14,230 nucleotides of DNA from Ignavibacteria bacterium (GCA_013298375.1 JAAFHM010000071.1:1-14230), one strand, 5' to 3'; counted from the stretch's first letter, positions 7,532 through 14,230 are shown. Numbers and translations: made by a program. The notes: generated from the sequence alone by a model not told the origin.

Positions 7532-7590
7532 CAGTACAAATGCAATTTTACGCCCCCATACACTTGGTTTTACAAGTAAAGGCAAGGCTT

Positions 7591-8118
7591 TTACACTGTT
7601 TCTAGCGAAGCCGTTGATGCTAAAGTCGTTGGCGAACTATCAATAATAATCGGCTTCGAGCGATCAATTTTCTCTTGAATCGTAATCAGACCTTTGAGCA
7701 AGGCTTCAGGGCGCGGCGGACAGCCACCAATATACACATCTACTGGCAAAAATTGATCAATGCCCTGTACAACGGGATAACTACGAAACATCCCGCCTGT
7801 CGAAGTACAAACGCCCATCGCAATAACCCATTTCGGATCAGGCATCTGGTCATAAATTTTGCGAACAACCCACGACATTTTGTACGTCACTGTGCCAGCG
7901 ACAATCATCAAATCTGCTTGACGCGGCGAAAAACGAAATACTTCCGAACCAAATCGTGCGCCATCGGTACGGGGTCCGGCAAATGCCATCATCTCAATAG
8001 CACAACATGAAATTCCCATCGGCATAGGCCAAACAGAATTACGCTGCGCCCATTTTGTAATTGCCTCGACGCTTGTCAGCACAAAGCCATCGCGTTCCAG
8101 AGTTTCATTTAGTCCCAT
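7591..8118 (-). CDS. nuoB: NADH-quinone oxidoreductase subunit B (N2 cluster subunit)
   Basis: Complex I peripheral-arm subunit that holds the terminal [4Fe-4S] cluster N2, which reduces quinone. The start is ATG at 8118 (175 residues), overlapping the end of nuoA by ten bases; AGGAG on the minus strand (8126-8130), seven bases upstream, decides it over longer in-frame options inside nuoA. The N2 ligands are complete: the Cys38-Cys39 pair in GISCCAIEM, Cys104 in GVCTSTGG and Cys133 in GGCPPRPEALL. The FSPRQADLMIVAGTVTYKM block (63-81) is also typical. Length is normal. The next gene on the strand is a cytochrome c, not nuoC, so the rest of complex I must lie elsewhere. Confidence 0.96.
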   Translation of the reverse strand: MGLNETLERDGFVLTSVEAITKWAQRNSVWPMPMGISCCAIEMMAFAGPRTDGARFGSEVFRFSPRQADLMIVAGTVTYKMSWVVRKIYDQMPDPKWVIAMGVCTSTGGMFRSYPVVQGIDQFLPVDVYIGGCPPRPEALLKGLITIQEKIDRSKPIIIDSSPTTLASTASLETV

Positions 8119-8465
8119 TCCAAGGCTCCTTTTTTGACAACGTAGATAAATCCGGCAAAAAGCAGTATCATAAACAGAATCATCGCAATAAGGGCTTGCG
8201 CACCAAGCTGTTTGAACTGAACTGCCCAAGGGTACATAAATACAATTTCAATATCGAAAAGAATAAACAGCATCGCCACAAGGTAGAACTTCACCGTGTG
8301 ACGCTCTTTGATAGACGTTACTGGCTCCATACCGCTTTCGTAAGGGCTGGCTTTTTCTTGATTCGCACGGCGCGGACCAAGCCATTCGTGCAACTTTACC
8401 ATTACGATACCAAACACCGCACCGACAATGATAGTTCCAAGAATCGGTATGTAGGATTCGAGCAT
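8109..8465 (-). CDS. nuoA: NADH-quinone oxidoreductase subunit A
   Basis: A 118-residue membrane subunit of complex I with three helices at about 5-24, 59-80 and 88-110. The conserved loop PYESGMEP (about 40-47) and FYLVAMLFILFDIEIVFMYPW identify the family; the acidic residues in the second helix are conserved and the loop lies near the quinone channel. The start is ATG at 8465, supported by AGGAA on the minus strand five bases upstream; a longer in-frame start at 8564 would add a polar stretch absent from the family. Its stop overlaps nuoB, so the two are translationally coupled. This is the first gene of the minus-strand respiratory cluster. Confidence 0.94.
   Translation of the reverse strand: MLESYIPILGTIIVGAVFGIVMVKLHEWLGPRRANQEKASPYESGMEPVTSIKERHTVKFYLVAMLFILFDIEIVFMYPWAVQFKQLGAQALIAMILFMILLFAGFIYVVKKGALEWD
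8126..8130 (-). promoter_or_regulatory. Shine-Dalgarno site fixing the nuoB start
   Basis: AGGAG on the minus strand lies seven bases upstream of the nuoB ATG, inside the last codons of nuoA. It rules out longer nuoB starts and supports coupled translation of nuoA and nuoB. Confidence 0.75.
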
Positions 8466-9018
8466 AGCTATTCCTTTTTCAACAAAAAGTGGTGTAAACC
8501 TCTCGTACTTTTGCAATTCAACGTGTACAGCCTTGAAGGGGAAGGCAAGACTGAGATACAGCATAAAATGGCGCTTAAATCACCCGACGATGCACATTTA
8601 ATCATGCAACTTGAGCCAAATTATTTTTGTGCAGCACAAAATACTCAACCCACACCGAAATCCAAAGCACGTTTTTTGAATTTTCCACATTTTACCATTT
8701 TTTTCGTTGAGCATACCGCCTCACTTCCATTGCAAACGCATTCCCTCCAATACTTTTTCAGTCAGAACTTTCTCCCGAATCACAATGCCGATACTATTTT
8801 AACATTACCTTCTGAGAATCCCTCCGACAAAAAAGAAAAAGAATATCCTATCCAGAAGCGAATTATGTATATTTGCTCACCTGAACCAAATCTGTGTTTG
8901 CAGAGACAATTTTCATGCAATCCAAGGTTTATCGCTACCAAGCAGCACAATCCCTCAAGACTTTGTTGCTTGTTGAGTTTTTCCCTGAACAACCTTTTCC
9001 ATCAAAAAGGACGGCACA
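8466..9018. other. 553-base gap between divergent nuoA and the small coiled-coil protein gene; no convincing gene seen
   Basis: The stretch is AT-rich with poly-T and poly-A runs. A plus-strand open frame crosses it (8061-9122) but runs antisense through nuoA and overlaps the next gene. Possible signals are TATATTTG at 8868-8875, which matches the Bacteroidota -7 consensus TAnnTTTG but has no good upstream TTG partner, and a TTGTT/AACAA inverted pair at about 8969-8993. Promoters for nuoA and for the plus-strand gene should lie here, but none can be named with confidence. Confidence 0.5.
9007..9011 (+). promoter_or_regulatory. Shine-Dalgarno site of the small coiled-coil protein
   Basis: AAGGA lies seven bases before the ATG at 9019. 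It is the main reason, with protein character, to treat that short frame as a real gene. Confidence 0.65.
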
Positions 9019-9282
9019 ATGCAAGAGATAATTCCGATAGTGGGCATTATATCAACATTTCTAGGGTTGCCAACGATTATTGTCGGCTACGCACTTGGCA
9101 AGCGTTTCCTAAATATCATTGAGCGGCGCACCGTCATTCAACAGCAAGAATTGGAGATTACCGAGCGGCGATTAATCTTGGAAGAGCGTGAACGCGAATT
9201 GGAAATTTACAAACTTGAGCTAGAAATTCGCCAGTTAGAGCGCGATGAAAAATCCAATAATAATCAACAACTTCCGCAGTAA
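9019..9282 (+). CDS. Small membrane protein with C-terminal coiled coil, unknown function
   Basis: I do not recognise this 87-residue protein. It begins with one hydrophobic helix at about 4-27 (IIPIVGIISTFLGLPTIIVG core), then a long charged helix at about 33-78 rich in Glu, Arg, Leu and Ile, with ELEITERR and EERERELEIYKLELEIR segments that suit a coiled coil, and ends in a short Asn/Gln tail. The likely form is a membrane anchor with a cytoplasmic coiled coil. The layout recalls PspB-like proteins, but I see no sequence match I would trust. AAGGA seven bases before the ATG supports translation. It ends 64 bases before the sigma-54 response regulator gene on the same strand, so the two may share a transcript; a functional link is only a guess. 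Confidence 0.65.
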   Translation: MQEIIPIVGIISTFLGLPTIIVGYALGKRFLNIIERRTVIQQQELEITERRLILEERERELEIYKLELEIRQLERDEKSNNNQQLPQ

Positions 9283-9322
9283 ATAAACGCTTTATAGCCC
9301 CAACAACCATCGCACGAACACC

Positions 9323-9337
9323 GTACACTTTTTGTAC
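9323..9337 (+). promoter_or_regulatory. Short dyad just upstream of the response regulator start
   Basis: GTACA-CTTTT-TGTAC is a 5-bp inverted repeat ten bases before the ATG at 9347, in the position usually occupied by the ribosome site, which is missing here. It could be an autoregulatory operator or a translation-affecting hairpin. The stem is short and AT-rich. Confidence 0.2.
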
Positions 9338-9346
9338 CGAATCACT

Positions 9347-10750
9347 ATGGCAAAACAAAAATACACTATTCTGATTGTTGATGACGACCCCGCCGTGCAA
9401 GCCGTCTGTAGCGCTTTAAGCGAAAACTACGAGCAGGTCGTTTTTTTTAGCGAACCCGACTACGCAAAAGCCTTCGCTAATGTCGAGAAACTTCGACCGG
9501 ATCTGGTATTGCTGGATGTGTACATGGGCGATAAAATGTGCTTCGATGCTCTGGATATGCTCCACGACAGAGGGCTGAAAATCCCCGCAATTATTATGAC
9601 CGGCTCGTCCGATATGCGTATTGCCGTTCATGCCCTCAAATCTGGCGCAGAAGATTTTATCGTCAAGCCACTAGACCCCATTCAGGTTGAATCTGCCGTC
9701 CAAAGAGCGCTTCGGAACTACGATTTGCGTCGCCAGATGGATATTTTACAAGAGCGGCTTCAGGAAGAAGAAAAAAATGAACTTCTCGGAAACTCCGAAA
9801 CCATGCACCAAGTTAAGCAGTTTGCCGATATTTTTGCGCAAACTGACGACACGACCGTGCTGATTTTGGGTGAATCAGGCACCGGAAAGGAACTCATGGC
9901 ACGCTACATTCACGGGCGCTCCCCGCGCTCTGCCGGACCGTTTGTCTCGGTGAATTGCGGCGCAATTCCCCGCGAACTTGCGGAAAATGAGCTTTTTGGC
10001 TATGAACGCGGTGCATTCACAGGCGCAACGGAAAAAGTCAAACTCGGACGCTTTGAGATGGCACATCGCGGCACAATTCTGCTGGATGAAGTCGGCGAAC
10101 TCAGCTACGAAATGCAAATTAAACTGCTGCGCGTCTTGCAAGAACGCTCATTTTATCGTCTGGGCGGCAACAAAGAAGTCTCTGTCAATGTGCGGGTTAT
10201 CGCAGCGACAAATCGCAATCTTGAAAAAATGGTGGAAGAAGGAAAATTCCGCGAAGACCTGTATTTCCGTCTCAACGTAGGAACAATTATGATGCCGCCG
10301 CTCCGTGAGCGTCCGGGCGATATTATGCTGCTTGCAACGGCGTTTTTGAACGAGTTCAATAAAAAATTCGGCAAACGCATCGGCGGCTTTACCACTGACG
10401 CTATCGAAGCACTCGAATCCTACGAATGGAAAGGCAACGTGCGCGAAATGCGCAATGCGATTGAGCGCATCACGCTTTTGGAATCCGGCGAAATGATTAC
10501 GAAAGATTCCATCCGCTTTTTGCGGGTCGGAACGGGTTCGCAAACCTCCGCACAGGCAGCAGCAAGCGGTCACCACCTCACAATATCCAAACATGGGGCA
10601 ACACTTGAAAGCGTCATGCGCGACCTCCTGACACAAACGCTCAAACTCGCCGAAGGCAACCAAACCCAAGCAGCAAAGATGCTCGGCATCACCCGCGCCG
10701 TCTTGAAAACACGGATGGAGCAGCACGGTTTGGCAGGAGAAGCGGAATAG
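9347..10750 (+). CDS. Sigma-54-dependent response regulator (NtrC family)
   Basis: A complete 467-residue activator in three parts. The receiver domain (5-122) has the acidic pocket Asp12-Asp14, phospho-acceptor Asp57, Thr85 and Lys107. The AAA+ domain (about 146-380) has Walker A GESGTGKE (175-182), the sigma-54-contacting GAFTGA loop (222-227), Walker B ILLDE (244-248), RVIAATN and an FREDLYFRLNV block. A Fis-type helix-turn-helix closes the protein (QTQAAKMLGITRAVLKTRM). Phosphorylation should drive ATP-dependent opening of sigma-54 promoters. The ATG at 9347 is preferred over the TTG at 9332; neither has a ribosome site. No histidine kinase is adjacent, so partner and targets are unknown. 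It is convergent with the J-like coiled-coil gene. No key residue is missing. Confidence 0.95.
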   Translation: MAKQKYTILIVDDDPAVQAVCSALSENYEQVVFFSEPDYAKAFANVEKLRPDLVLLDVYMGDKMCFDALDMLHDRGLKIPAIIMTGSSDMRIAVHALKSGAEDFIVKPLDPIQVESAVQRALRNYDLRRQMDILQERLQEEEKNELLGNSETMHQVKQFADIFAQTDDTTVLILGESGTGKELMARYIHGRSPRSAGPFVSVNCGAIPRELAENELFGYERGAFTGATEKVKLGRFEMAHRGTILLDEVGELSYEMQIKLLRVLQERSFYRLGGNKEVSVNVRVIAATNRNLEKMVEEGKFREDLYFRLNVGTIMMPPLRERPGDIMLLATAFLNEFNKKFGKRIGGFTTDAIEALESYEWKGNVREMRNAIERITLLESGEMITKDSIRFLRVGTGSQTSAQAAASGHHLTISKHGATLESVMRDLLTQTLKLAEGNQTQAAKMLGITRAVLKTRMEQHGLAGEAE

Positions 10751-10757
10751 CGAAATA

Positions 10758-10821
10758 CCAAATCTTTTGGAACATCAATGTGCAGCATCTCTGCCCCTCT
10801 TGTGCGAATTGGCGTTCGTAC
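10758..10821. terminator. Small hairpins in the convergent gap (weak terminator candidates)
   Basis: The 77-base gap between two converging genes holds CCAAA-TCT-TTTGG (10758-10770) and a GTGCGAA/TTCGTAC stem with one G-T pair and a TTGGCG loop (10802-10821). Neither is followed by a clear T-run on either strand. Transcription from both sides has to end around here, so they are the best candidates, but weak ones. Confidence 0.25.
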
Positions 10822-10827
10822 TCCTGT

Positions 10828-11757
10828 TTAGCGATTATTGAAGTAGGTGTTTTCCATAAAATCGTTCGCAAACTCTTCTCGTTTTGCAGCATCGCTGGGC
10901 GCTTCGACGTTGTTCCATGACGAAGGTTTATCGGCATTCAGCGACACAAGAAATTCCTTTGCCCGCTTGAAGTCATGCTCTTTTTCCGCGATTTTTGCTT
11001 TGATGGCGTTTGATTCCGATTCTATCCATGTTCGGCTTTTCATAAGTTCGCGCACCGTGTAAGGCGGGTTCTGGGTGATTTCCCTCAAACGGCGCTCTTC
11101 ATTGCGGAGGCGGCTTTCGAGGCGCACGATTTCGGCTTCTAAATACTCTTCTGTTGAGTTCAGCGTTGTGAACTTCTCGCTTTCATCGGTCATACAGACA
11201 ACATCGTGGATTGCTTGGAGTTCTTGCATATTGCGCTGTTTGTATGCTTCTTGGGTTGAGTGCCAAAATTGCTCAAACGCCGTGTCGGTTTGTTGTGGTG
11301 ATGCTTCGGCTGCGTCGGGGTGCAGTTTTTTAACGATGGAGCGATACAGACCCGCAAACTCACTTTCATTGTGTCGCTCCGAGCGTTTGGTGGCGCTCTC
11401 TTCGCGCTCTTCTTTGCTCATGCCAAACGATTCCCGAAAGCGCTTTTTCACCCGCTCAAACTCGCGGTCAACAATCGTGTTGACGGTCACTATCATCGCT
11501 TCCGATAGTTTTTCCCCGCGTCCTAATTTAATCCGAAAAAGTTCTTCGCGGCGCATGATTTCTGACGTTTCAAGGGTTTGCTGTTGGAGTGCAATTTCCA
11601 ATGCGCGGAAGTGTCGGTCATATTCGGTCAAAAGCCCTGGTAACACCTTGTCCTTCAATTCCTGCAACTCGCTAACGACACCAGAGAGCCGCTCCAGAAG
11701 AGCCTTACGACGATTCCGAAGTTCGGTAATATGCGGGTGTGTGAAAAGAGCATCCAC
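10828..11757 (-). CDS. Coiled-coil protein with internal J-domain-like HPD segment
   Basis: A 309-residue soluble protein of unknown function. Residues 12-75 and 203-270 are Glu/Lys/Arg/Leu-rich helices likely to form coiled coils. Between them LYRSIVKKLHPDAAE (137-151) matches helix II and the HPD tripeptide (146-148) of J domains, and FEQFWHSTQEAYKQRNMQELQAI (161-183) fits the helix III side. The canonical helix I with its Tyr-Leu-Gly pattern is not evident, and there is no Gly/Phe or zinc-finger region, so it is not DnaJ itself. HPD normally stimulates DnaK ATPase. The start is GTG at 11757: the in-frame stop three codons upstream leaves no ATG option. It begins 34 bases after dnaB on the same strand, so it is probably co-transcribed. 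The role is unknown. Confidence 0.8.
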   Translation of the reverse strand: MDALFTHPHITELRNRRKALLERLSGVVSELQELKDKVLPGLLTEYDRHFRALEIALQQQTLETSEIMRREELFRIKLGRGEKLSEAMIVTVNTIVDREFERVKKRFRESFGMSKEEREESATKRSERHNESEFAGLYRSIVKKLHPDAAEASPQQTDTAFEQFWHSTQEAYKQRNMQELQAIHDVVCMTDESEKFTTLNSTEEYLEAEIVRLESRLRNEERRLREITQNPPYTVRELMKSRTWIESESNAIKAKIAEKEHDFKRAKEFLVSLNADKPSSWNNVEAPSDAAKREEFANDFMENTYFNNR

Positions 11758-11791
11758 GATTGCTTAGAGAAATGGGGAGAGGAAGTGTTCT

Positions 11792-13309
11792 TTAGAATGG
11801 AGCATTATCGCTATTCATCAGCTTTGAAGCATTAAAATCCGAGATGCTCGTGTTATAATCCGGCGGAGCATCCATACCAAATGCCAGATTTTCAAAGCGC
11901 GTAAATTCCTTCACATACGCAAGGCGTACTGCGCCAACGGGACCATTTCGCTGCTTGCCGACGATAAGTTCTGCTGCGCCTTCGGTGGGAGCGCCGTCTT
12001 CAAACGTCGTAATGCCGTAGTATTCGGGGCGGTGGACGAACATTACTACGTCTGCGTCCTGTTCTAGTGAGCCTGACTCTCTCAAATCTGAAAGCATCGG
12101 ACGCTTGTCACTACGTCCTTCCAAGCCGCGATTTAACTGTGCCAGCGCCACAACGGGAATATTCAACTCTTTCGCAATTTGCTTGAGCGAACGAGAAATA
12201 ATCGAAATTTCTCGCTCACGATTGTCGCCCTTATTGAGCGGAGCGTGCATGAGCTGAAGGTAATCAATCATCACCAAACCGATATTTTGCTCTGCCTTGA
12301 GTCGGCGGCACTTTGCGCGGAGTTCCATCACCGAAAGCGCAGGACTGTCGTCAATGTAGATAGGCGCTTTCGAGAGGCGGTCAAGATGTTTAGAAAGCGG
12401 CACTAAATCAGTCTGGGCGATTTTTCCATTCAGGAGTTTTTGTGTGCCGATATGCGCTTCTCCGCTCAGAAAGCGCATCGTTATCTGCTCTTTCACCATC
12501 TCAATCGAAAAAAATGCGACCGGTACATTGCTTTCCATCGCCACATTGCGGGCAATGGAAAGGGCGATTGCGGTTTTACCCATCGAAGGACGTGCCGCGA
12601 TGATGATAAAATCAGACTTGCGGAAGCCGCCCAGCATCTCATCAAGTTTGGTGTAGCCGGTGTTGACGCTATCGTCGCTCTTTTTGCCATTGACCATATC
12701 GGAAATTGTGTCGAATGCATCTTTTGCCAACGCCTTCATTCCGCTATAACTCTTGCGGAGGCGCTTTTCTGCGATGCGAAAAATCTCGCTTTCGGCTTTA
12801 TCAATTTCTTCCAAAGCATCCGTCGCAGGATCGTAGGCGCGGGCAAGTACATCAGATGCCGCGCTGATAAGCTGGCGCTTCAGAGCGTGTTCCTGCACGA
12901 TACGCAGATAGTGGTCAACATTTGCCGCCGTCGGTGTTCCGGCGTTAATTTGCAACAAGGCAAACGTCCCGCCAACGGCATCCAGCATACTTCGGCGGCG
13001 CAGTTCTTCCGCTAAAGAGACAATATCAATCGTGATATTCCGCTCGGACATTGCCAGCATCACTTCAAAAATTTTGCGATGGGTTTCTTTGTAAAATGAA
13101 TCGGCTTCTAAAACTTCGGTTGCTTTAGAAAGTGCATTGCGGTCAAGCATAATTGCCCCCAACACTGCCGCTTCTGCATCGCTGGAGTGCGGTGGTACTT
13201 TGTCGCCCATGGCAGCAAGTTGGAGAACATTTGCTCCTGCGGACGTGCGCAAACGATTGTCCGTGAGTTTGGAGTAAATCGTTTCTCCGTCGCGGCGCGT
13301 ATCTTCCAT
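11792..13309 (-). CDS. dnaB: Replicative DNA helicase DnaB
   Basis: The hexameric helicase that unwinds DNA at replication forks. With the ATG at 13309 it has 505 residues, normal for the family. The N-terminal domain begins with VPPHSSDAEAAVLGAIMLD (about 38-56). The RecA-like C-terminal domain has Walker A ARPSMGKT (239-246) after NTGYTKLDEMLGGFR, Walker B LVMIDYLQLM (345-354), and the QLNRGLEGR and SDLRESGSLEQDADVVMFVHR blocks that supply the arginine finger and DNA-contacting loops. The open frame continues upstream to 13507, but that part crosses the large inverted repeat and has no DnaB character, so it is treated as untranslated. No intein is seen. The C-terminal tail after VKEFTRFENLAF is about thirty residues and polar. 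Confidence 0.96.
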   Translation of the reverse strand: MEDTRRDGETIYSKLTDNRLRTSAGANVLQLAAMGDKVPPHSSDAEAAVLGAIMLDRNALSKATEVLEADSFYKETHRKIFEVMLAMSERNITIDIVSLAEELRRRSMLDAVGGTFALLQINAGTPTAANVDHYLRIVQEHALKRQLISAASDVLARAYDPATDALEEIDKAESEIFRIAEKRLRKSYSGMKALAKDAFDTISDMVNGKKSDDSVNTGYTKLDEMLGGFRKSDFIIIAARPSMGKTAIALSIARNVAMESNVPVAFFSIEMVKEQITMRFLSGEAHIGTQKLLNGKIAQTDLVPLSKHLDRLSKAPIYIDDSPALSVMELRAKCRRLKAEQNIGLVMIDYLQLMHAPLNKGDNREREISIISRSLKQIAKELNIPVVALAQLNRGLEGRSDKRPMLSDLRESGSLEQDADVVMFVHRPEYYGITTFEDGAPTEGAAELIVGKQRNGPVGAVRLAYVKEFTRFENLAFGMDAPPDYNTSISDFNASKLMNSDNAPF

Positions 13310-13360
13310 GAAATTATTCACGTTGTTCGGATAGTTATGGGTGAGTGGGTATGAGAACTG

Positions 13361-13379
13361 GGGCAATGGGCAATGCAAT
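13361..13379. repeat. Short tandem GGGCAAT repeat in the dnaB upstream region
   Basis: Two direct copies of GGGCAAT are followed by a shortened GCAAT, 52 to 70 bases upstream of the dnaB ATG. It is short and may be chance or slippage. Confidence 0.3.
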
Positions 13380-13448
13380 ATGCGGAAAAATTGCGGTTTT
13401 GTGCGATTCGGGCAGCGGCGATTTTTACACCAGCTACACACACTGCCT

Positions 13449-13507
13449 TGTGCAAAAATGGAGAAAATCTGTGGAAAAACCGCCGGTTTTCCACAGATTT
13501 TCTCCAT
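13449..13507 (-). terminator. Large inverted repeat with DnaA-box-like cores and a minus-strand T-run, upstream of dnaB
   Basis: Perfect 21-base arms (13458-13478 and 13487-13507) flank an eight-base centre that can add three more pairs. On the minus strand the stem is followed by five T (13458-13454, the first of them inside the arm) and lies 41 bases after the end of the HD gene, so it can act as an intrinsic terminator for that gene. Each arm contains TTTTCCACA or its complement (13470-13478 and 13487-13495), and TGTGCAAAA lies at 13449-13457; all three fit a relaxed DnaA box TTWTNCACA. The terminator reading is the simplest. A DnaA-binding role in controlling dnaB is speculative. Confidence 0.6.
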
Positions 13508-13548
13508 GTACGTTTCGAGCGCTTGTTTTCCAACGGTATAGGCAATTC

Positions 13549-14230
13549 CTATTCGGCAGCATCGCCGACTTCATCGCGGTGTTCTTCTTTGGGAATGGGT
13601 TTATATTTTACCCGTTGATGTCCGGTGCCGAGAAGATTTTTTACGAATGATTCACGGATAAGCGCCATTTCACGCATTGTTAAATCACATTCTTCCAGTT
13701 GTTTATCGGCAAAGCGCTCTTCAAAAATTTTATCAATAGCTTCTTCCAATTCGTCGCGGTCATTGGTGTCAATAACGTGCGAAACAGCTTCCACCGCATC
13801 GGCAAGCATTAAAATACCCGTTTCTTTGCTATTTGGTCTTGGTCCCAAATACCGAAAATCATCTGCATTGACGACGATTTCTTTGCCCGGCAGTGATTTT
13901 GCTGCTGCTTCGTCCAGTGCTTTGACGTAAAAATAGCGAATCAGCATCGTGCCATGGTGCATGGGGATAAAATCAATAATTCGCTGTGGCAGCTTGTAAT
14001 GTTGCGCTAACTGAAGCCCTTCTTGGACGTGTTGCCGAATAATGGCAGCGCTTTTGTGCGGCGCAATTTTGTCGTGCTTATTGGCAATATTGATTTGATT
14101 TTCCACAAAATATTCTGCTTTGCGCACTTTGCCAATATCGTGAAAAAGCGCCCCGACCTTGACCAGTATTGGGTTTGCATCAATCGCTAAGGCAGCACTT
14201 TCCGCCAAACGCGCCACCATGAGCGTATGC
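13549..14230 (-). CDS. 7TM-HD family (PgpH/YqfF-type) phosphodiesterase, C-terminal HD domain (cut by window edge)
   Basis: The last 226 residues are visible; the N-terminal part lies beyond the right edge. The metal ligands of the family's HD domain are all present: His in HTLMVARLAE at the very edge, His-Asp in ALFHDIGK, His in KIAPHKSAAI, the His-His pair in FIPMHHGT, and Asp in MLADAVEA. The DFRYLGPRPNSKETGI block before the last ligand is also typical of PgpH/YqfF proteins, which hydrolyse cyclic-di-AMP in Gram-positive members; that activity is inferred here. Proteins of this family normally have an extracellular domain and seven membrane helices upstream, which cannot be checked. The C-terminus is Glu/Asp-rich. 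It is on the same strand as dnaB but separated by 239 bases with a terminator-like inverted repeat, so it is probably a separate transcript. Confidence 0.88.
   Translation of the reverse strand, partial: HTLMVARLAESAALAIDANPILVKVGALFHDIGKVRKAEYFVENQINIANKHDKIAPHKSAAIIRQHVQEGLQLAQHYKLPQRIIDFIPMHHGTMLIRYFYVKALDEAAAKSLPGKEIVVNADDFRYLGPRPNSKETGILMLADAVEAVSHVIDTNDRDELEEAIDKIFEERFADKQLEECDLTMREMALIRESFVKNLLGTGHQRVKYKPIPKEEHRDEVGDAAE

Noticed and set aside
8119..8229. Longer nuoB start inside nuoA
   Set aside because: The AGGAG site points to 8118 and the extra residues match no NuoB.
8681..8689. TTTTCCACA DnaA-box-like site in the nuoA upstream gap
   Set aside because: It is a single site in AT-rich DNA with no second box or symmetry, unlike the cluster before dnaB.
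8061..9122. Long plus-strand open frame of 353 codons
   Set aside because: It is antisense through all of nuoA and the start of nuoB and overlaps the next plus-strand gene; its protein is Phe/His/Asn/Lys-rich with no domain or membrane pattern and no ribosome site.
13310..13507. Upstream 66-codon extension of the DnaB frame
   Set aside because: It runs through the large inverted repeat and encodes a Cys/Phe/Pro-rich stretch unlike DnaB; the family's N-terminus fits the ATG at 13309. The similar peptides on both strands come only from the palindrome.
13449..13548. Replication origin near dnaB
   Set aside because: There are only three relaxed boxes, no AT-rich unwinding element and no dnaA or dnaN gene; terminator or local control is simpler.

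Overview
The window looks like a chromosomal segment of a free-living, respiring bacterium of the FCB group, most likely on the Bacteroidota / Ignavibacteriota / Kapabacteria side. The evidence is an alternative complex III (ACIII) start with the extended Tat-type ActB N-terminus usual in that group, an A2-type aa3/caa3 oxidase, and mixed use of Shine-Dalgarno sites (some genes have clear ones, many have none). The lineage is inferred from protein character, not from a marker gene. I see no mobile element, tRNA, rRNA or CRISPR.

Region 1 (1-8465, all minus strand) is an aerobic electron-transport supercluster. In transcription order it reads nuoA, nuoB, a membrane-anchored monoheme cytochrome c, coxB, coxA, ctaB, coxC, coxD, a small CxxC membrane protein of unknown function, actA, and actB (cut by the window edge). 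NuoA and NuoB belong to complex I. ACIII oxidises quinol, the monoheme cytochrome can carry electrons, and the CuA/heme a/heme a3-CuB oxidase reduces oxygen. CtaB makes heme O for the oxidase. Conserved ligands are present in every gene checked. Two hairpins (between actA and actB, and between coxA and ctaB) could set unequal subunit levels.

Region 2 (8466-9018) is a 553-base gap upstream of nuoA in which I find no convincing gene. Region 3 (9019-10750, plus strand) has a small membrane/coiled-coil protein followed by a complete NtrC-family sigma-54 response regulator with no kinase beside it.

Region 4 (10828-14230, minus strand) reads, in transcription order, the C-terminal HD domain of a 7TM-HD (PgpH-type) phosphodiesterase (cut by the edge), a 239-base gap, dnaB replicative helicase, and a coiled-coil protein with a J-domain-like HPD segment. 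The gap before dnaB holds a large inverted repeat with perfect 21-base arms. It carries DnaA-box-like cores and is followed on the minus strand by a T-run, so it could be a terminator, a DnaA-responsive site or both.

Most of the window is ordinary core metabolism. The parts worth a second look are the CxxC protein between oxidase and ACIII genes, the palindrome before dnaB, the strong coxA-ctaB stem-loop, the HPD coiled-coil protein downstream of dnaB, and the nuoAB pair separated from the rest of complex I.
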